NCBI RefSeq assembly: GCF_013342985.1
Contig: NZ_CP054490.1
Coordinates: 930,001 to 994,000 of the forward strand
Direction of reading: 5' to 3'
Source of the DNA: Candidatus Ruthia endofausta
GTDB taxonomy: Bacteria > Pseudomonadota > Gammaproteobacteria > PS1 > Pseudothioglobaceae
DNA length: 64,000 bases
Shown: piece by piece, positions 27,922-40,302 of the stretch
Layout of the letters: every line of letters begins with the position of its first letter
Position numbering within the stretch: the stretch's first letter is position 1
The notes under the pieces: model-generated
Database searches by the model: none
What the model was told of the DNA's origin: nothing
Seen by the model: only the letters and a program-made list of their open reading frames with translations
Position numbers and translations under genes: made by a program

Positions 27922-28446
27922 ATGATTAACAATCACCGACTCGAAAACGCCAAGCAAATCAGCTCGCCAAACTTTAACAAAAGACCCAATCAAGCCATAT
28001 CTTTGATTGTTATTCATAATATTTCACTACCGCCTGGTAAATTCAACAACAACCATATTGAAGATTTTTTTACCAATCAGCTTAATACCAGTCAGCACCC
28101 TTACTTTAAAACCATTAAAGAGCTAAAAGTATCCGCACACCTGCTGATCAAACGCAACGGCATGATAATTCAGTTCGTGCCTTTTAATCAGCGCGCTTGG
28201 CATGCAGGTGAATCAAGTTATAAAGGCAAGTATAACTGTAATGATTTTTCTATTGGTATTGAGTTGCAAGGAGATGACAATACGCCGTATGAATCGGTAC
28301 AATATGAAGCCTTAAATAAAGTGATAAATTTATTAAAATCTCATTATCCAATAAGCGCTATCAAGGGTCATAGTGACATTTCTCCGATAAGAAAAACAGA
28401 TCCTGGGCCCTATTTTAAGTGGAGTAAACTACATGCAATTACTTGA
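27922..28446 (+). CDS. ampD: 1,6-anhydro-N-acetylmuramyl-L-alanine amidase AmpD
   Basis: Cytoplasmic zinc amidase of peptidoglycan recycling that removes the peptide from anhydro-muropeptides. The zinc ligands are visible in VIHNISLPPGKF (His), and in GHSDISPIRKTDPG, where His and Asp complete the site; the FSIGIELQGDD block is typical. 174 aa, normal. The 3' end overlaps kdsC by 14 bp. No ampG or beta-lactamase gene is in the window. Confidence 0.92.
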   Translation: MINNHRLENAKQISSPNFNKRPNQAISLIVIHNISLPPGKFNNNHIEDFFTNQLNTSQHPYFKTIKELKVSAHLLIKRNGMIIQFVPFNQRAWHAGESSYKGKYNCNDFSIGIELQGDDNTPYESVQYEALNKVINLLKSHYPISAIKGHSDISPIRKTDPGPYFKWSKLHAIT

Positions 28447-28966
28447 TAAGTTTTACTTACAGGCTGAACACATCAAACTAATTATTTTTGATGTAGATGG
28501 CGTATTAACAGACGGTGGCTTATATTTCTCTGACGAAGGCATAGAACTTAAACGCTTTAATTCATTTGATGGGTTAGGGATTAAACTACTCAAACAAAAC
28601 GGTATTGAAGTGGCTGTTATCAGTGCCAGAAACTCTAAAAATGTAGCACACCGAATGAAGAACTTAGGTATTGAACATTTTTACCAAGGGCAAGACGACA
28701 AAGTTGTTGCTTTTAATAATCTTATCAAAAAACTATCACTTCAAACTGAACAAGTTGCTTACATGGGCGATGACATCATTGATTTGCCTGTTATGAGAAA
28801 AGTTAATCTGCCAATTGCCGTTGCCAATGCCCACGAACTGGTGAAAGAAAATGCTTGTTTTGTGACTGAAAAAATAGGCGGCTATGGCGCAGTAAGAGAA
28901 GTTTGTGATTTATTACTAAAAGCTCAAAATACCTTTAATAAAGCCATGGAAAAGTACCTAACATGA
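28433..28966 (+). CDS. kdsC: 3-deoxy-D-manno-octulosonate 8-phosphate phosphatase KdsC
   Basis: HAD-family phosphatase that makes free KDO for lipopolysaccharide core. Motif I is IIFDVDGVLTDGG with Asp20 and Asp22, motif II VISARNSK, and motif III-IV GDDIIDLPVM near residue 118. 177 aa, the usual tetramer-forming length without a cap domain. It begins inside ampD. Downstream, its stop codon overlaps the ATG of a collapsed methyltransferase gene. Presence of kdsC implies the cell still makes KDO-containing LPS. Confidence 0.93.
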   Translation: MQLLDKFYLQAEHIKLIIFDVDGVLTDGGLYFSDEGIELKRFNSFDGLGIKLLKQNGIEVAVISARNSKNVAHRMKNLGIEHFYQGQDDKVVAFNNLIKKLSLQTEQVAYMGDDIIDLPVMRKVNLPIAVANAHELVKENACFVTEKIGGYGAVREVCDLLLKAQNTFNKAMEKYLT

Positions 28967-29076
28967 CCCCATTTCAACAAAAATGTTACCAAACTCTTAC
29001 AAAAGAAAGCGTTGAAGTGACCAACAACAAAATTGTTAAATTAACGGCATTTTTAATTAAGAAATGTGGTTCTTAA
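28963..29076 (+). pseudogene. Collapsed O6-alkylguanine-DNA alkyltransferase-like gene
   Basis: A 37-codon frame overlapping the kdsC stop (ATGA) reads MTPFQQKCYQTLTK and continues ESVEVTNNKIVKLTAFLIKK. The first part matches the start of the MGMT C-terminal domain (TPFQQxVYxALxxIPKGKVTTY) and the second matches the extreme C-terminus (HEGVEVxNNKI). Everything between, including the PCHRV active site, is missing, as if removed by one in-frame internal deletion. Its last 4 bases overlap the convergent atpC 3' end. The peptide cannot repair DNA. Confidence 0.55.
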
Positions 29077-29489
29077 ATTTTCTTACCACGTATTTTGTTA
29101 ATCATTTGCAATTGTGCCATTGACTCAGCAAGTGCCGCCTGTGTTGCTGAAATATTTTGACTCTCAGTTGCATTTTTCATTGCCTCTTGCGCGCGCTGTT
29201 TGGCTTCTAACGCCTTAGATTCGTCTAAATCGCTTGCTCTAATTGCAGTGTCAGAAAAAATAGTCACGACATCTGGCTGGACTTCTACGATACCACCAGA
29301 AACATAAATGGATTCTATACCTTTATCGGTTTCTACTCGAACTTCACCCGGCTTTAAGGTTGACAAAAGTGCCGTATGTTTTGGATAAATACCTAATTCT
29401 CCTGTAGATGCAGGCGCAAACACACACAATGCCTCGCCTGAGTAGAGAGACTCTGTTGCGCTAACGACATCAACATGAATAATTGGCAT
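29073..29489 (-). CDS. atpC: ATP synthase epsilon subunit
   Basis: Central-stalk subunit of F1 that couples to the c-ring and can inhibit ATP hydrolysis. 138 aa with the N-terminal beta-sandwich (ESLYSGEALCVFAPASTGELG) and a C-terminal helical hairpin rich in Ala, Glu and Lys. The IYPKHTALLSTLKPGEV block is typical. It is the last gene of the atpIBEFHAGDC operon and abuts atpD. Confidence 0.95.
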   Translation of the reverse strand: MPIIHVDVVSATESLYSGEALCVFAPASTGELGIYPKHTALLSTLKPGEVRVETDKGIESIYVSGGIVEVQPDVVTIFSDTAIRASDLDESKALEAKQRAQEAMKNATESQNISATQAALAESMAQLQMINKIRGKKI

Positions 29490-31756
<2,267 letters not shown>

Positions 31757-31769
31757 TATCTATCCCATT

Positions 31770-33311
31770 CTACCAAGTATGGTTTGCCTTAAAGTCATCA
31801 ATTGCTGCTTGTAATTCATTTGAAATTTCATCATTGTAGTCACCTGTTTCATTAATTTTATCCATCAATGATACTTGGTTTGCGTTCATATAAACGATTA
31901 GTGCCGCTTCAAAATCAACCACTTTATTTGCCTCAATGTCGTCTAACGAGCCTGAATTGGCAGCAAACAATGAGGTTGCCAATTCAGCAATTGATAAGGG
32001 CGAGTATTGATTCTGTTTCATTAATTCTGTCACACGTTGACCACGATCAATTTGCGCCTTAGTTTCTGCATCAAGGTCTGATGCAAATTGTGCAAAAGCC
32101 GCCAACTCACGATATTGAGCCAAATCAAGACGAATACCACCACCTAGTTTTTTAATAATATTAGTCTGCGCTGCACCACCTACACGTGATACTGACAAGC
32201 CTGCATTAATCGCTGGGCGAATACCTGCATTAAATAAATCTGTTTCTAAGAAGATTTGACCATCTGTAATTGAAATAACGTTGGTAGGAACGAATGCTGA
32301 CACATCGCCACCTTGAGTTTCAATAATTGGCAATGCTGTTAAAGAGCCTGTTTTGCCTTTAACTTCGCCATTAGTCATCTTTTCTACATAGTCTGCATTG
32401 ACACGTGAGGCACGCTCAAGCAAGCGTGAATGTAGATAGAATACATCACCTGGATAAGCTTCACGCCCTGGCGGGCGTTTAAGCAATAAAGAAACCTCAC
32501 GATAAGCCCAAGCTTGCTTGGTTAAATCGTCATAAACAATCAAAGCATCTTCACCTCGATCACGAAAATACTCAGCCATAGCGCACCCTGCATAAGGTGC
32601 AATGTATTGTAATGCTGGGGCTGATGCAGCGCCAGCAGCCACAATAATGGTGTTTGCCAATGCGCTGTGTTCTTCTAATTTTCGCACAACTGCCGCTACC
32701 GATGAATCTTTTTGACCAATAGCCACATATACACAATGAATGCCGCTGTCTTTTTGATTGATAATCGTATCAATCGCGACAGCTGTTTTACCTGTTTGAC
32801 GATCGCCAATGATGAGTTCACGCTGACCACGACCCACTGGTACCATCGCATCAATCGCTTTAATGCCTGTTTGAATAGGCTGGTCTACTGATTTACGATC
32901 AATCACGCCAGGTGCCATTACTTCTAATGGTCGTACGCTTTGGGCATCAATGCCACCTTTGGCATCAATGGCTTTGCCCAATGGATTAACCACTCGACCT
33001 AGCATAGCCTCACCAACAGGCACTTCAACCAAACGATTGGTACATTTAACGATATCACCTTCTGAAATATGCAAATAATCGCCCAGAACAACTGCACCAA
33101 CACTGTCTTGCTCTAAGTTAAGCGCCATGCCAAAGGTGTTATTTGGGAATTCAAGCATCTCACCAAACTGCACATCAGCCAAGCCATGAATACGAACAAT
33201 GCCATCACTCACACTAACCACACTACCTTCTGTACGTACCTCAGCGGAGAAGTCAAATCCTTCTATCTGCTTTTTAATTAAATCACTAATTTCATGAGTG
33301 TTTAATTGCAT
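31770..33311 (-). CDS. atpA: ATP synthase alpha subunit
   Basis: Non-catalytic nucleotide-binding subunit of F1. Walker [10 protein letters not shown] lies near residues 169-177, the arginine finger region in the [10 protein letters not shown] block near 372, and the signature [13 protein letters not shown] is intact. The ISVTDGQI block reads [11 protein letters not shown]. 513 aa, exact length for gammaproteobacteria. It follows atpH by 31 bp. Confidence 0.98.
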   Translation of the reverse strand: MQLNTHEISDLIKKQIEGFDFSAEVRTEGSVVSVSDGIVRIHGLADVQFGEMLEFPNNTFGMALNLEQDSVGAVVLGDYLHISEGDIVKCTNRLVEVPVGEAMLGRVVNPLGKAIDAKGGIDAQSVRPLEVMAPGVIDRKSVDQPIQTGIKAIDAMVPVGRGQRELIIGDRQTGKTAVAIDTIINQKDSGIHCVYVAIGQKDSSVAAVVRKLEEHSALANTIIVAAGAASAPALQYIAPYAGCAMAEYFRDRGEDALIVYDDLTKQAWAYREVSLLLKRPPGREAYPGDVFYLHSRLLERASRVNADYVEKMTNGEVKGKTGSLTALPIIETQGGDVSAFVPTNVISITDGQIFLETDLFNAGIRPAINAGLSVSRVGGAAQTNIIKKLGGGIRLDLAQYRELAAFAQFASDLDAETKAQIDRGQRVTELMKQNQYSPLSIAELATSLFAANSGSLDDIEANKVVDFEAALIVYMNANQVSLMDKINETGDYNDEISNELQAAIDDFKANHTW

Positions 33312-33342
33312 AGTCCTTCCTCCCTCTTTAAATTTTAATAAT

Positions 33343-33894
33343 TTAGTGTGTTATTGATAGACGCAACCTTAACTCATCCACTTGAGCTTTGATTGACATA
33401 TCGATAACTTTATCACCATCTTTAACAATAACGCCACCTACTAAGTCTTTATCTATAGTGGTGTCAATGCTTACTACTTTGTTGTATTGATTTTCCAAAT
33501 CACTCACAATTTGCTTTTTTTCAGGCTTGCTTAACTGATAAGCACTAATAACATTAAACATTTTGACATCATTTGTTGTGTTCATCAAACTTTCAAACAA
33601 GGTGGCAATACTTGGCAAAGCGTTGGTGCGATTATTGTCTAATAACATGCCAATAAATGTCGCTTCATGCTCGCTTAACTCTCTTGCCAATATTGACTTG
33701 AGCAATGCCTTAATAGTGCTTAATTTATCTTGTTTTAAAACATCGGGAGAAGCGATTAATTTTCGCAACTGCTCATCAATAAGCAATTGCGCGCCTGTAT
33801 CTAAAACCATTTTCCACTGCAAATGCGATTTGTCTTGTTGTGCTAGTTCAAAAATTGCATTGGCATAAGGTTTGGCGATGACGGTTAATTCCAT
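33343..33894 (-). CDS. atpH: ATP synthase delta subunit
   Basis: Peripheral-stalk subunit linking F1 to the b subunits. 183 aa with N-terminal helical domain ([15 protein letters not shown]) and the C-terminal [19 protein letters not shown] block that marks the family. Conservation is modest, as usual for this subunit, but the position between atpF (6 bp) and atpA makes the call secure. Confidence 0.94.
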   Translation of the reverse strand: MELTVIAKPYANAIFELAQQDKSHLQWKMVLDTGAQLLIDEQLRKLIASPDVLKQDKLSTIKALLKSILARELSEHEATFIGMLLDNNRTNALPSIATLFESLMNTTNDVKMFNVISAYQLSKPEKKQIVSDLENQYNKVVSIDTTIDKDLVGGVIVKDGDKVIDMSIKAQVDELRLRLSITH

Positions 33895-33900
33895 AACTAA

Positions 33901-34374
33901 TTACGACAACGATTGTGACAATTTACCCAACATTTGTTGGTGTACTTTCGCATCAACTTCCTTGGCAAGCACCGCACTAACGCCTTGCATAACCAAATCA
34001 GACACTTGATTTTTTAACTCATTACGTGTTTGAATTGTGTCTTGTTCAAGCTGTGTTTGTGCTTGTGCTTTTACTTTACCCGCTTCTTTTAAAGCAACGT
34101 TTTTCGCATCTTCAATCATATTTAATGCTTGACGAGTGGCATTTATAATAATATCAGCCGCCTGATCTTTAGATTGATTAATCATCTCTTGAGCTTTGAT
34201 TTGCGCTTCTTCTTGCTCAGAACGACCACGCTCCGCCGCTAATAAACCGCTTTCTATACGTTTTTTACGTTCTTCCATGGCTATCACAATAGGCGGCCAA
34301 ACAAACTTCATGCAAAACCAAGTAAACATGGCAAACATGATTAATTGCCCAAACATCGTCAAATTAATATTCAT
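33901..34374 (-). CDS. atpF: ATP synthase subunit b
   Basis: Peripheral stalk. One N-terminal membrane helix (LIMFAMFTWFCMKFVWPPI) is followed by a long charged, alanine-rich coiled coil up to residue 157. The WPPIxxAMEERKKxIxxGL block is diagnostic. It sits between atpE (34 bp) and atpH. There is one copy only, so the stalk is the standard b2 homodimer. Confidence 0.95.
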   Translation of the reverse strand: MNINLTMFGQLIMFAMFTWFCMKFVWPPIVIAMEERKKRIESGLLAAERGRSEQEEAQIKAQEMINQSKDQAADIIINATRQALNMIEDAKNVALKEAGKVKAQAQTQLEQDTIQTRNELKNQVSDLVMQGVSAVLAKEVDAKVHQQMLGKLSQSLS

Positions 34375-34408
34375 AGTTCAACCCCTGTGTTCTAAATCGT
34401 TTTTTATT

Positions 34409-34645
<237 letters not shown>

Positions 34646-34668
34646 TTACTCCTACTTTTATAAAAAAA

Positions 34669-35894
<1,226 letters not shown>

Positions 35895-36015
35895 AAAATT
35901 AAGATTATACTAGTCCGGCTTATAAAAAAATCGTTTTTTTGTGACTTTAATCAATTAAACCACGCCTTATTATATATTATACGTTAATTAACAATATAAT
36001 AATATTGTGATATAT

Positions 36016-36044
36016 TTGACAAGTGTGCACATTATCGGAATAAT
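36016..36044 (+). promoter_or_regulatory. Sigma-70-type promoter of the sulfide:quinone oxidoreductase gene
   Basis: TTGACA (36016-36021), a 17-bp spacer and AATAAT (36039-36044) lie just upstream of the gene. Transcription would start near 36051 and leave a short leader that holds the strong Shine-Dalgarno GAGGAGA. It faces away from the atp operon, so one AT-rich intergenic region serves both. Confidence 0.6.
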
Positions 36045-36067
36045 TGACTCATTTTGAGGAGAGAAAT

Positions 36068-37354
36068 ATGGCCCATATTGTTGTTATTGGCGCAAGCACA
36101 GGCGGACTGCCTTTTGCCTATGATATTAAAAAAACATTAGGAAAAGATCACAAGGTAACGGTTATTTCCAATAATCCAAACTTTAACTTTATTCCTTCAA
36201 ACCCTTGGTTGGCAGTTGGTTGGCGCAGTGAAGAGGACATTAGTTTTTTACTTGAGCCTCATTTGAAACGTAAAAATATTGAGCTGATTGTCGGCGAGGC
36301 TAGTGAAATCAAACCTAATGATAATCAAGTTATGATTGGCGACCAAGTTGTAGACTATGACTATCTAGTGCTAGCCACAGGCCCTAAATTAGCCTTTGAT
36401 GAAATTGAAGGCTTGGGTCCTGAGGGTCATAGTGTTTCAATTTGCACCACTGCTCACGCTGAATCAGCGCGCCAAAAGTGGGAAGAGTTTTGTGCGAATA
36501 ATGGCGGTCCAATTGTTGTGGGCGCAGTGCAAGGTGCTTCCTGTTTTGGTCCAGCTTATGAATTTGCATGTATCATGGATACTGACCTTAAAAAACGAGG
36601 TATTCGTGATAAATGCCCTATCACCTTTGTGACTGCAGAGCCGTATATTGGCCATCTAGGTTTGGGTGGTGTGGGCGATTCAAAAGGTCTGTTAGAATCA
36701 GAATTCAGGCAACGTCATATCAAGTGGATTACCAATGCCAAGGTGGCTAATATTACCGCTAATGATGTCACCGTAGACCAAGTTAACGACGAAGGAGGAG
36801 TGGTTAAAACTATAAAGGTTGCCACCCAATACACCATGATGTTGCCGGCCTTTAAAGGCGTTGATACGGTTGCAAAATTAGCTGATGTAGATGTAGACTT
36901 TGTCAATCCACGTGGCTTTGTTATGGTGAATAATTACCAACAATCCCTTGTTAAAGATAATATTTTTTCAGTTGGTGTGAATATCGCTATTCCGCCTGTT
37001 GAAGCAACACCTGTTATGTGTGGCACGCCAAAAACAGGCTACATGATTGAATCCATGGTCACCGCTGTTGTACATAACATTGAAGAAATGATTGCCGACA
37101 AATCGCCTTCTCACATTCCAACTTGGAATGCGGTTTGTATTGCTGACATGGGCGATACAGGTGCAGCCTTTGTCGCTATGCCACAAATCCCACCTAGAAA
37201 CGTTACTTGGGCTAAAAAAGGCAAAATGGTGCACCTTGCTAAAATTGCCTTTGAAAAATTCTTCATTCGCAACATGAAAACAGGCAACTCAGAGCCTGCC
37301 TATCAAAAGTACATTTTCAAAATGTTGGGCATTGAACGTTTAAAGAAAAAATAG
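36068..37354 (+). CDS. sqr: Sulfide:quinone oxidoreductase
   Basis: Membrane-associated flavoprotein that oxidises sulfide and passes electrons to the quinone pool. The FAD-binding start HIVVIGASTGGLPFAYDI is clear. The three redox or substrate cysteines of the family are present: Cys126 (SICTTAHAE), Cys159 (GASCFGPAYEF) and Cys318 (PVMCGTPKTGY), corresponding to the set known from Rhodobacter SQR. I chose the ATG at 36068 with GAGGAGA ahead of it rather than an in-frame ATG at 36044, giving 428 aa. The C-terminus has amphipathic basic helices suited to membrane binding. It stands alone with its own promoter and marks the organism as a sulfide oxidiser. Confidence 0.88.
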   Translation: MAHIVVIGASTGGLPFAYDIKKTLGKDHKVTVISNNPNFNFIPSNPWLAVGWRSEEDISFLLEPHLKRKNIELIVGEASEIKPNDNQVMIGDQVVDYDYLVLATGPKLAFDEIEGLGPEGHSVSICTTAHAESARQKWEEFCANNGGPIVVGAVQGASCFGPAYEFACIMDTDLKKRGIRDKCPITFVTAEPYIGHLGLGGVGDSKGLLESEFRQRHIKWITNAKVANITANDVTVDQVNDEGGVVKTIKVATQYTMMLPAFKGVDTVAKLADVDVDFVNPRGFVMVNNYQQSLVKDNIFSVGVNIAIPPVEATPVMCGTPKTGYMIESMVTAVVHNIEEMIADKSPSHIPTWNAVCIADMGDTGAAFVAMPQIPPRNVTWAKKGKMVHLAKIAFEKFFIRNMKTGNSEPAYQKYIFKMLGIERLKKK

Positions 37355-37378
37355 ACTCCCCTAATTCTATTTTCCACA

Positions 37379-37417
37379 CTGTAATAGAGAACTGTAATAG
37401 AGAACTGTAATAGAGAA
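37379..37417 (+). repeat. Three exact tandem copies of a 13-bp unit
   Basis: CTGTAATAGAGAA occurs three times head to tail (37379-37391, 37392-37404, 37405-37417), ending 5 bp before the ATG of a decayed cupin gene. Copies are identical, so the expansion is recent or maintained. It may be a slippage product in a region no longer under selection. Confidence 0.9.
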
Positions 37418-37422
37418 TCATC

Positions 37423-37735
37423 ATGAAACCTACAAACATCTACTGGAATCCCCTTGATTCTTCAAGCTTCGGAAAATGGAAAGAAGTTGACAGCTTCAAA
37501 TGGGAATGTTCTAGAACTTACTGTTTCTGAAGACTCATTCTCTGGTGATTACACTCGGTTAACTAAATCTAAAGATGGGTATTGTATAAATTGTTTTGGC
37601 ACTAAAAGTCATGATTATCCTGAAGATATATTTATTATATCTGGCAGGGTTTATGACAAAGCTTTTGAACAATGGCTTGAAACTGATACATATGCAAGCA
37701 GGCCTCCAGGTGAAGGTCATGGACCCTTTATTGCC
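37423..37735 (+). pseudogene. Decayed cupin-domain protein
   Basis: An ATG at 37423 opens MKPTNIYWNPLDSSSFGKWK but meets a stop after 35 codons. The continuation is in another frame: ELTVSEDSFSGDYTRLTKS, KSHDYPEDIFIISGRVYDKA and TYASRPPGEGHGPF, the cupin barrel with its PPGExHGPF metal-ligand motif. The 3' end then runs into sequence that is better explained as the dead recN on the opposite strand. A frameshift plus 3' truncation makes it a pseudogene. Small one-domain cupins of this type have no single known role. Confidence 0.65.
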
Positions 37736-37739
37736 GACG

Positions 37740-38194
37740 GTGATGTTACACCCAAAAGGGGTAAGGCAGATGAAAACTCACTATCCAGCATCCCTAGCAC
37801 TTACATGATTTGTGTGACTAAGTTTGATAACTCATGCGTCTTGCTGGTTCTAATTTTGCTTAAGTGCACTGCTTCTTCTTGGTAATCTGCTTGCAGTTGC
37901 CTTTTTTGATGGGCAAGCTCATCAAGCGAGTGCATGCCAGGTGCCTATCTCATCTAATTGCAACTCAATTGGGTATTAATATCTGCCTCGTTTTCAAACT
38001 GATTTCAGCCTTACCTGCACCAAGACGCACCAAAGTAGCATCGCCACGACCGCCCAATACCAAATTAAGGGCTTATAAAAGAGTGGATTTCCCTGCCGCC
38101 TGTTTCACCCGTAACAACACTCATATCTTGCTTAAAAGATAAGTCTAGTGTTTCCAACAACAGCCAAATTTTTAACACTTAATTGAGCCAGCAT
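37740..38194 (-). pseudogene. recN: Collapsed DNA repair ATPase RecN
   Basis: RecN is an SMC-like protein for double-strand-break repair, usually 550 aa. Here the minus strand begins MLAQLSVKNLAVVG three bases after nadK, goes through MSVVTGETG and a remnant of Walker A (frame-shifted), VLGGRGDATLVRLGAGKAEI, and then, after a large deletion, a coiled-coil fragment DELAHQKRQLQADYQEEAVH followed by LSKIRTSKTHELSNLVTQIM and a stop. Only about 150 codons of DNA remain. nadK-recN is the common order, so this is the native gene in place. Confidence 0.8.
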
Positions 38195-38197
38195 TGA

Positions 38198-39016
38198 TTA
38201 AAGCTTGCGACTCCAGTGTAATTTAGAGCGAATAATCTCAAAGTAGTCATAATCCTTAGGGTGTAATAAATGAATAAGACTACTGTGCTGACGCACACGA
38301 ATATCCTGCCCTGCCTTGATAGCAACCGAAGTTTGTCCATCAAAACTAACAATTGCACCATTATCTGAATCTTTCACTTGAATCACTACTTCACTATCAC
38401 CTGACACCAACAAAGGGCGGTGACTCATAGTGTGTGGGCAGATTGATACCAAGCCAATAACATTCACACCTGGATGCATAATAGGACCACCGCTGGATAG
38501 TGCATAAGCAGTTGATCCTGTTGGTGTGGTAATAATCAAACCATCGGCACGTTGATTATTAACAAATTTATCATCAATATAAACATCAAATTCAACCATT
38601 TTTAAATGCTCTTTTCGATGAATAACCACATCATTCAATGCTAAAAAGTTGTCTAATGCTTCGTTGTTTCGCTCTATTTGGCAAGACAGCAGACAGCGCT
38701 TTTCTTTGGTGTATTTACCATTTAAAACTTCAGAAACGATATCAAGCATGTCTGTTAATGGCACATCTGCCAAAAAGCCCAGCCGCCCAAGATTAATACC
38801 CAAAATTGGAATATTGTTATCAACAAAACTACGCGCTGTACTAAGTAGTGAGCCATCACCACCTAAAACAATAATCAAGTCCGCCTGTTGAGCAATACTT
38901 TTATCGTCAAACACCATGCTTACGCCCTGAGTTGATAAAAATTCACGCAACTCAATAGCTGTGTCTTCACTCACAGAATCGTTAGGTTTGGTAATAATGC
39001 CAATTGTGTTAAACAT
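38198..39016 (-). CDS. nadK: NAD kinase
   Basis: Phosphorylates NAD to NADP. The GGDG motif is at residues 52-55 (VLGGDGSLLS), the substrate site NGTTP-like segment reads TPTGSTAYALSSGG near 158, and the conserved NDVVIHR and GPIMHPG are present. 272 aa, slightly shorter than the 292 of E. coli. It was the first gene of a nadK-recN pair; recN is now dead. Its 5' side faces grpE across a region with two DnaA boxes. Confidence 0.94.
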   Translation of the reverse strand: MFNTIGIITKPNDSVSEDTAIELREFLSTQGVSMVFDDKSIAQQADLIIVLGGDGSLLSTARSFVDNNIPILGINLGRLGFLADVPLTDMLDIVSEVLNGKYTKEKRCLLSCQIERNNEALDNFLALNDVVIHRKEHLKMVEFDVYIDDKFVNNQRADGLIITTPTGSTAYALSSGGPIMHPGVNVIGLVSICPHTMSHRPLLVSGDSEVVIQVKDSDNGAIVSFDGQTSVAIKAGQDIRVRQHSSLIHLLHPKDYDYFEIIRSKLHWSRKL

Positions 39017-39073
39017 ATTTGTTAATCATTAAGATTGAATTCTTTAAAATAGCCACCATTATAATCAAGCACT

Positions 39074-39101
39074 TTGTGGATAATCTTAATCTTATCCACA
39101 A
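39074..39101. promoter_or_regulatory. Perfect inverted pair of DnaA boxes between nadK and grpE
   Basis: TTGTGGATAA (39074-39083) and TTATCCACAA (39092-39101) form an exact 10-bp inverted repeat with an 8-bp spacer, each arm containing the DnaA-box consensus TTATCCACA. It is the only such pair I see in the window. It may be an origin element or a regulatory site for nadK or grpE; no other boxes or an obvious unwinding element accompany it. Confidence 0.5.
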
Positions 39102-39140
39102 TCAATACTTTTAACAAATATACATGAATTGGGCAACAAA

Positions 39141-39704
39141 ATGACAAAAAAGAAACCAGAAAATAAGAACCAAAAAAAATCCTCAACAGAAAAAGAGGAT
39201 ATTGAAGCCGCCATTAAAGCTGCCTCGCAAACACCTCAAAAAGATGATTTGCAAGAACAGCTAGCCCAAGCGCAACAATCTGCCAAAGATAATTGGAACA
39301 AACTTTTAAGGTCTCAAGCAGAAATGGAGAACCTCAAACGCCGCAACGCTAAAGATGTTGAAAATGCACACAAGTTTGCACTGGATGGTTTTGTCAAAGC
39401 ATTGCTCGAAGTCAAAGACTCGTTAAGCATGGGCATTAAAACTGCACAAGAAGAAAAAGCCACCGTTAAGCATATTATTGAAGGGCTAGAAATGACCGAT
39501 AAAGTTTTTCTCTCAACCCTAGAAAAATTTGGCGTAGAAATGATTAGCCCAGAAGGTGAAACCTTTAACCCAGAATTACACGAAGCCGTTATCATGGTGC
39601 CCATGCCAGACAAGAACTCAAATTCTGTTTTAGAAGTCGTACAATTTGGTTTTACTTTAAATGGTCGCTTAGTTCGTCCAGCAATGGTGGTGGTAGTCCA
39701 ATAG
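39141..39704 (+). CDS. grpE: Nucleotide exchange factor GrpE
   Basis: Cofactor of DnaK that exchanges ADP for ATP. It has a disordered lysine- and glutamate-rich N-terminus, a long coiled coil with [17 protein letters not shown] around residues 55-75, and the C-terminal beta domain ending [20 protein letters not shown] chose the ATG at 39141, giving 187 aa, over an upstream TTG. dnaK and dnaJ are not adjacent: the following 600 bp hold a dead thioredoxin-like gene. No clear sigma-32 promoter is visible. Confidence 0.93.
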   Translation: MTKKKPENKNQKKSSTEKEDIEAAIKAASQTPQKDDLQEQLAQAQQSAKDNWNKLLRSQAEMENLKRRNAKDVENAHKFALDGFVKALLEVKDSLSMGIKTAQEEKATVKHIIEGLEMTDKVFLSTLEKFGVEMISPEGETFNPELHEAVIMVPMPDKNSNSVLEVVQFGFTLNGRLVRPAMVVVVQ

Positions 39705-39719
39705 GCAATAAGTTTCTAC

Positions 39720-40169
39720 AACTCAAGCAAGTCTCCAATAACAAAGTGAGCAACGAGATTGCTCATTACTCGCATCAAATTTATAACGTAGATTAGTTGA
39801 GTGGGATAAAACTCCGTTTTAGAAAATAGTTTTAAACTTATCACAAGTTTTTGTTAGATGCCGTCTATCTTGATTTTACTCCATGCTTAAATAAAGCATT
39901 TAGCCACACTTACATCAATGAATTTAACGCCTTTAATGTAGTGCGTTTTGATGCTGGCTCCACACAAGCTATTATTGATAATAAAAGCAATCAAATTACG
40001 CCTAAAGATTAGGCATAACAACTCAAACTTAACTACCGACCTGGCATTGTCTTAATTTAATAAGGGTAATGAAATTACTCGTATTGATGGGTTTTTATAC
40101 ATTTTTCATTTTCAGGAAGTATTGCGCTACGTGAATGGTGACTCTTATCAAGAATTTACAAACTTATAA
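39720..40169 (+). pseudogene. Decayed thioredoxin-fold protein
   Basis: Between grpE and dsbD the plus strand yields, across stops, FTPCLNKAF, TYINEFNAFNVVRFDAGSTQ, LKLNYRPGIVLI, ITRIDGFLYIFHFQEVLRYV and a stop at 40167. This is the pattern of periplasmic thioredoxin-like proteins (CPxC-KxF...VRFDA...RPGxVFF...RIDGxLYxFHFQEVLxYV). The active-site cysteines are degraded (one Cys left) and at least four stops interrupt it. It lies upstream of dsbD, which would have reduced it. Confidence 0.6.
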
Positions 40170-40302
40170 CGCCTATCTTGCGTATAGACAAAGGAAATTG
40201 CTTAAATAAGGCATTGATATTGATATTTGTCAAACAATATTTAATTATTGCAACTAAGCGTATAACATGCTAAAGTTCAATTGATACATTGAGAAAAGAG
40301 AC

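Noticed and set aside
39747-39765. Perfect hairpin TGAGCAA-CGAGA-TTGCTCA after grpE as a terminator
   Set aside because: No T tract follows and it lies inside the thioredoxin-like relic.
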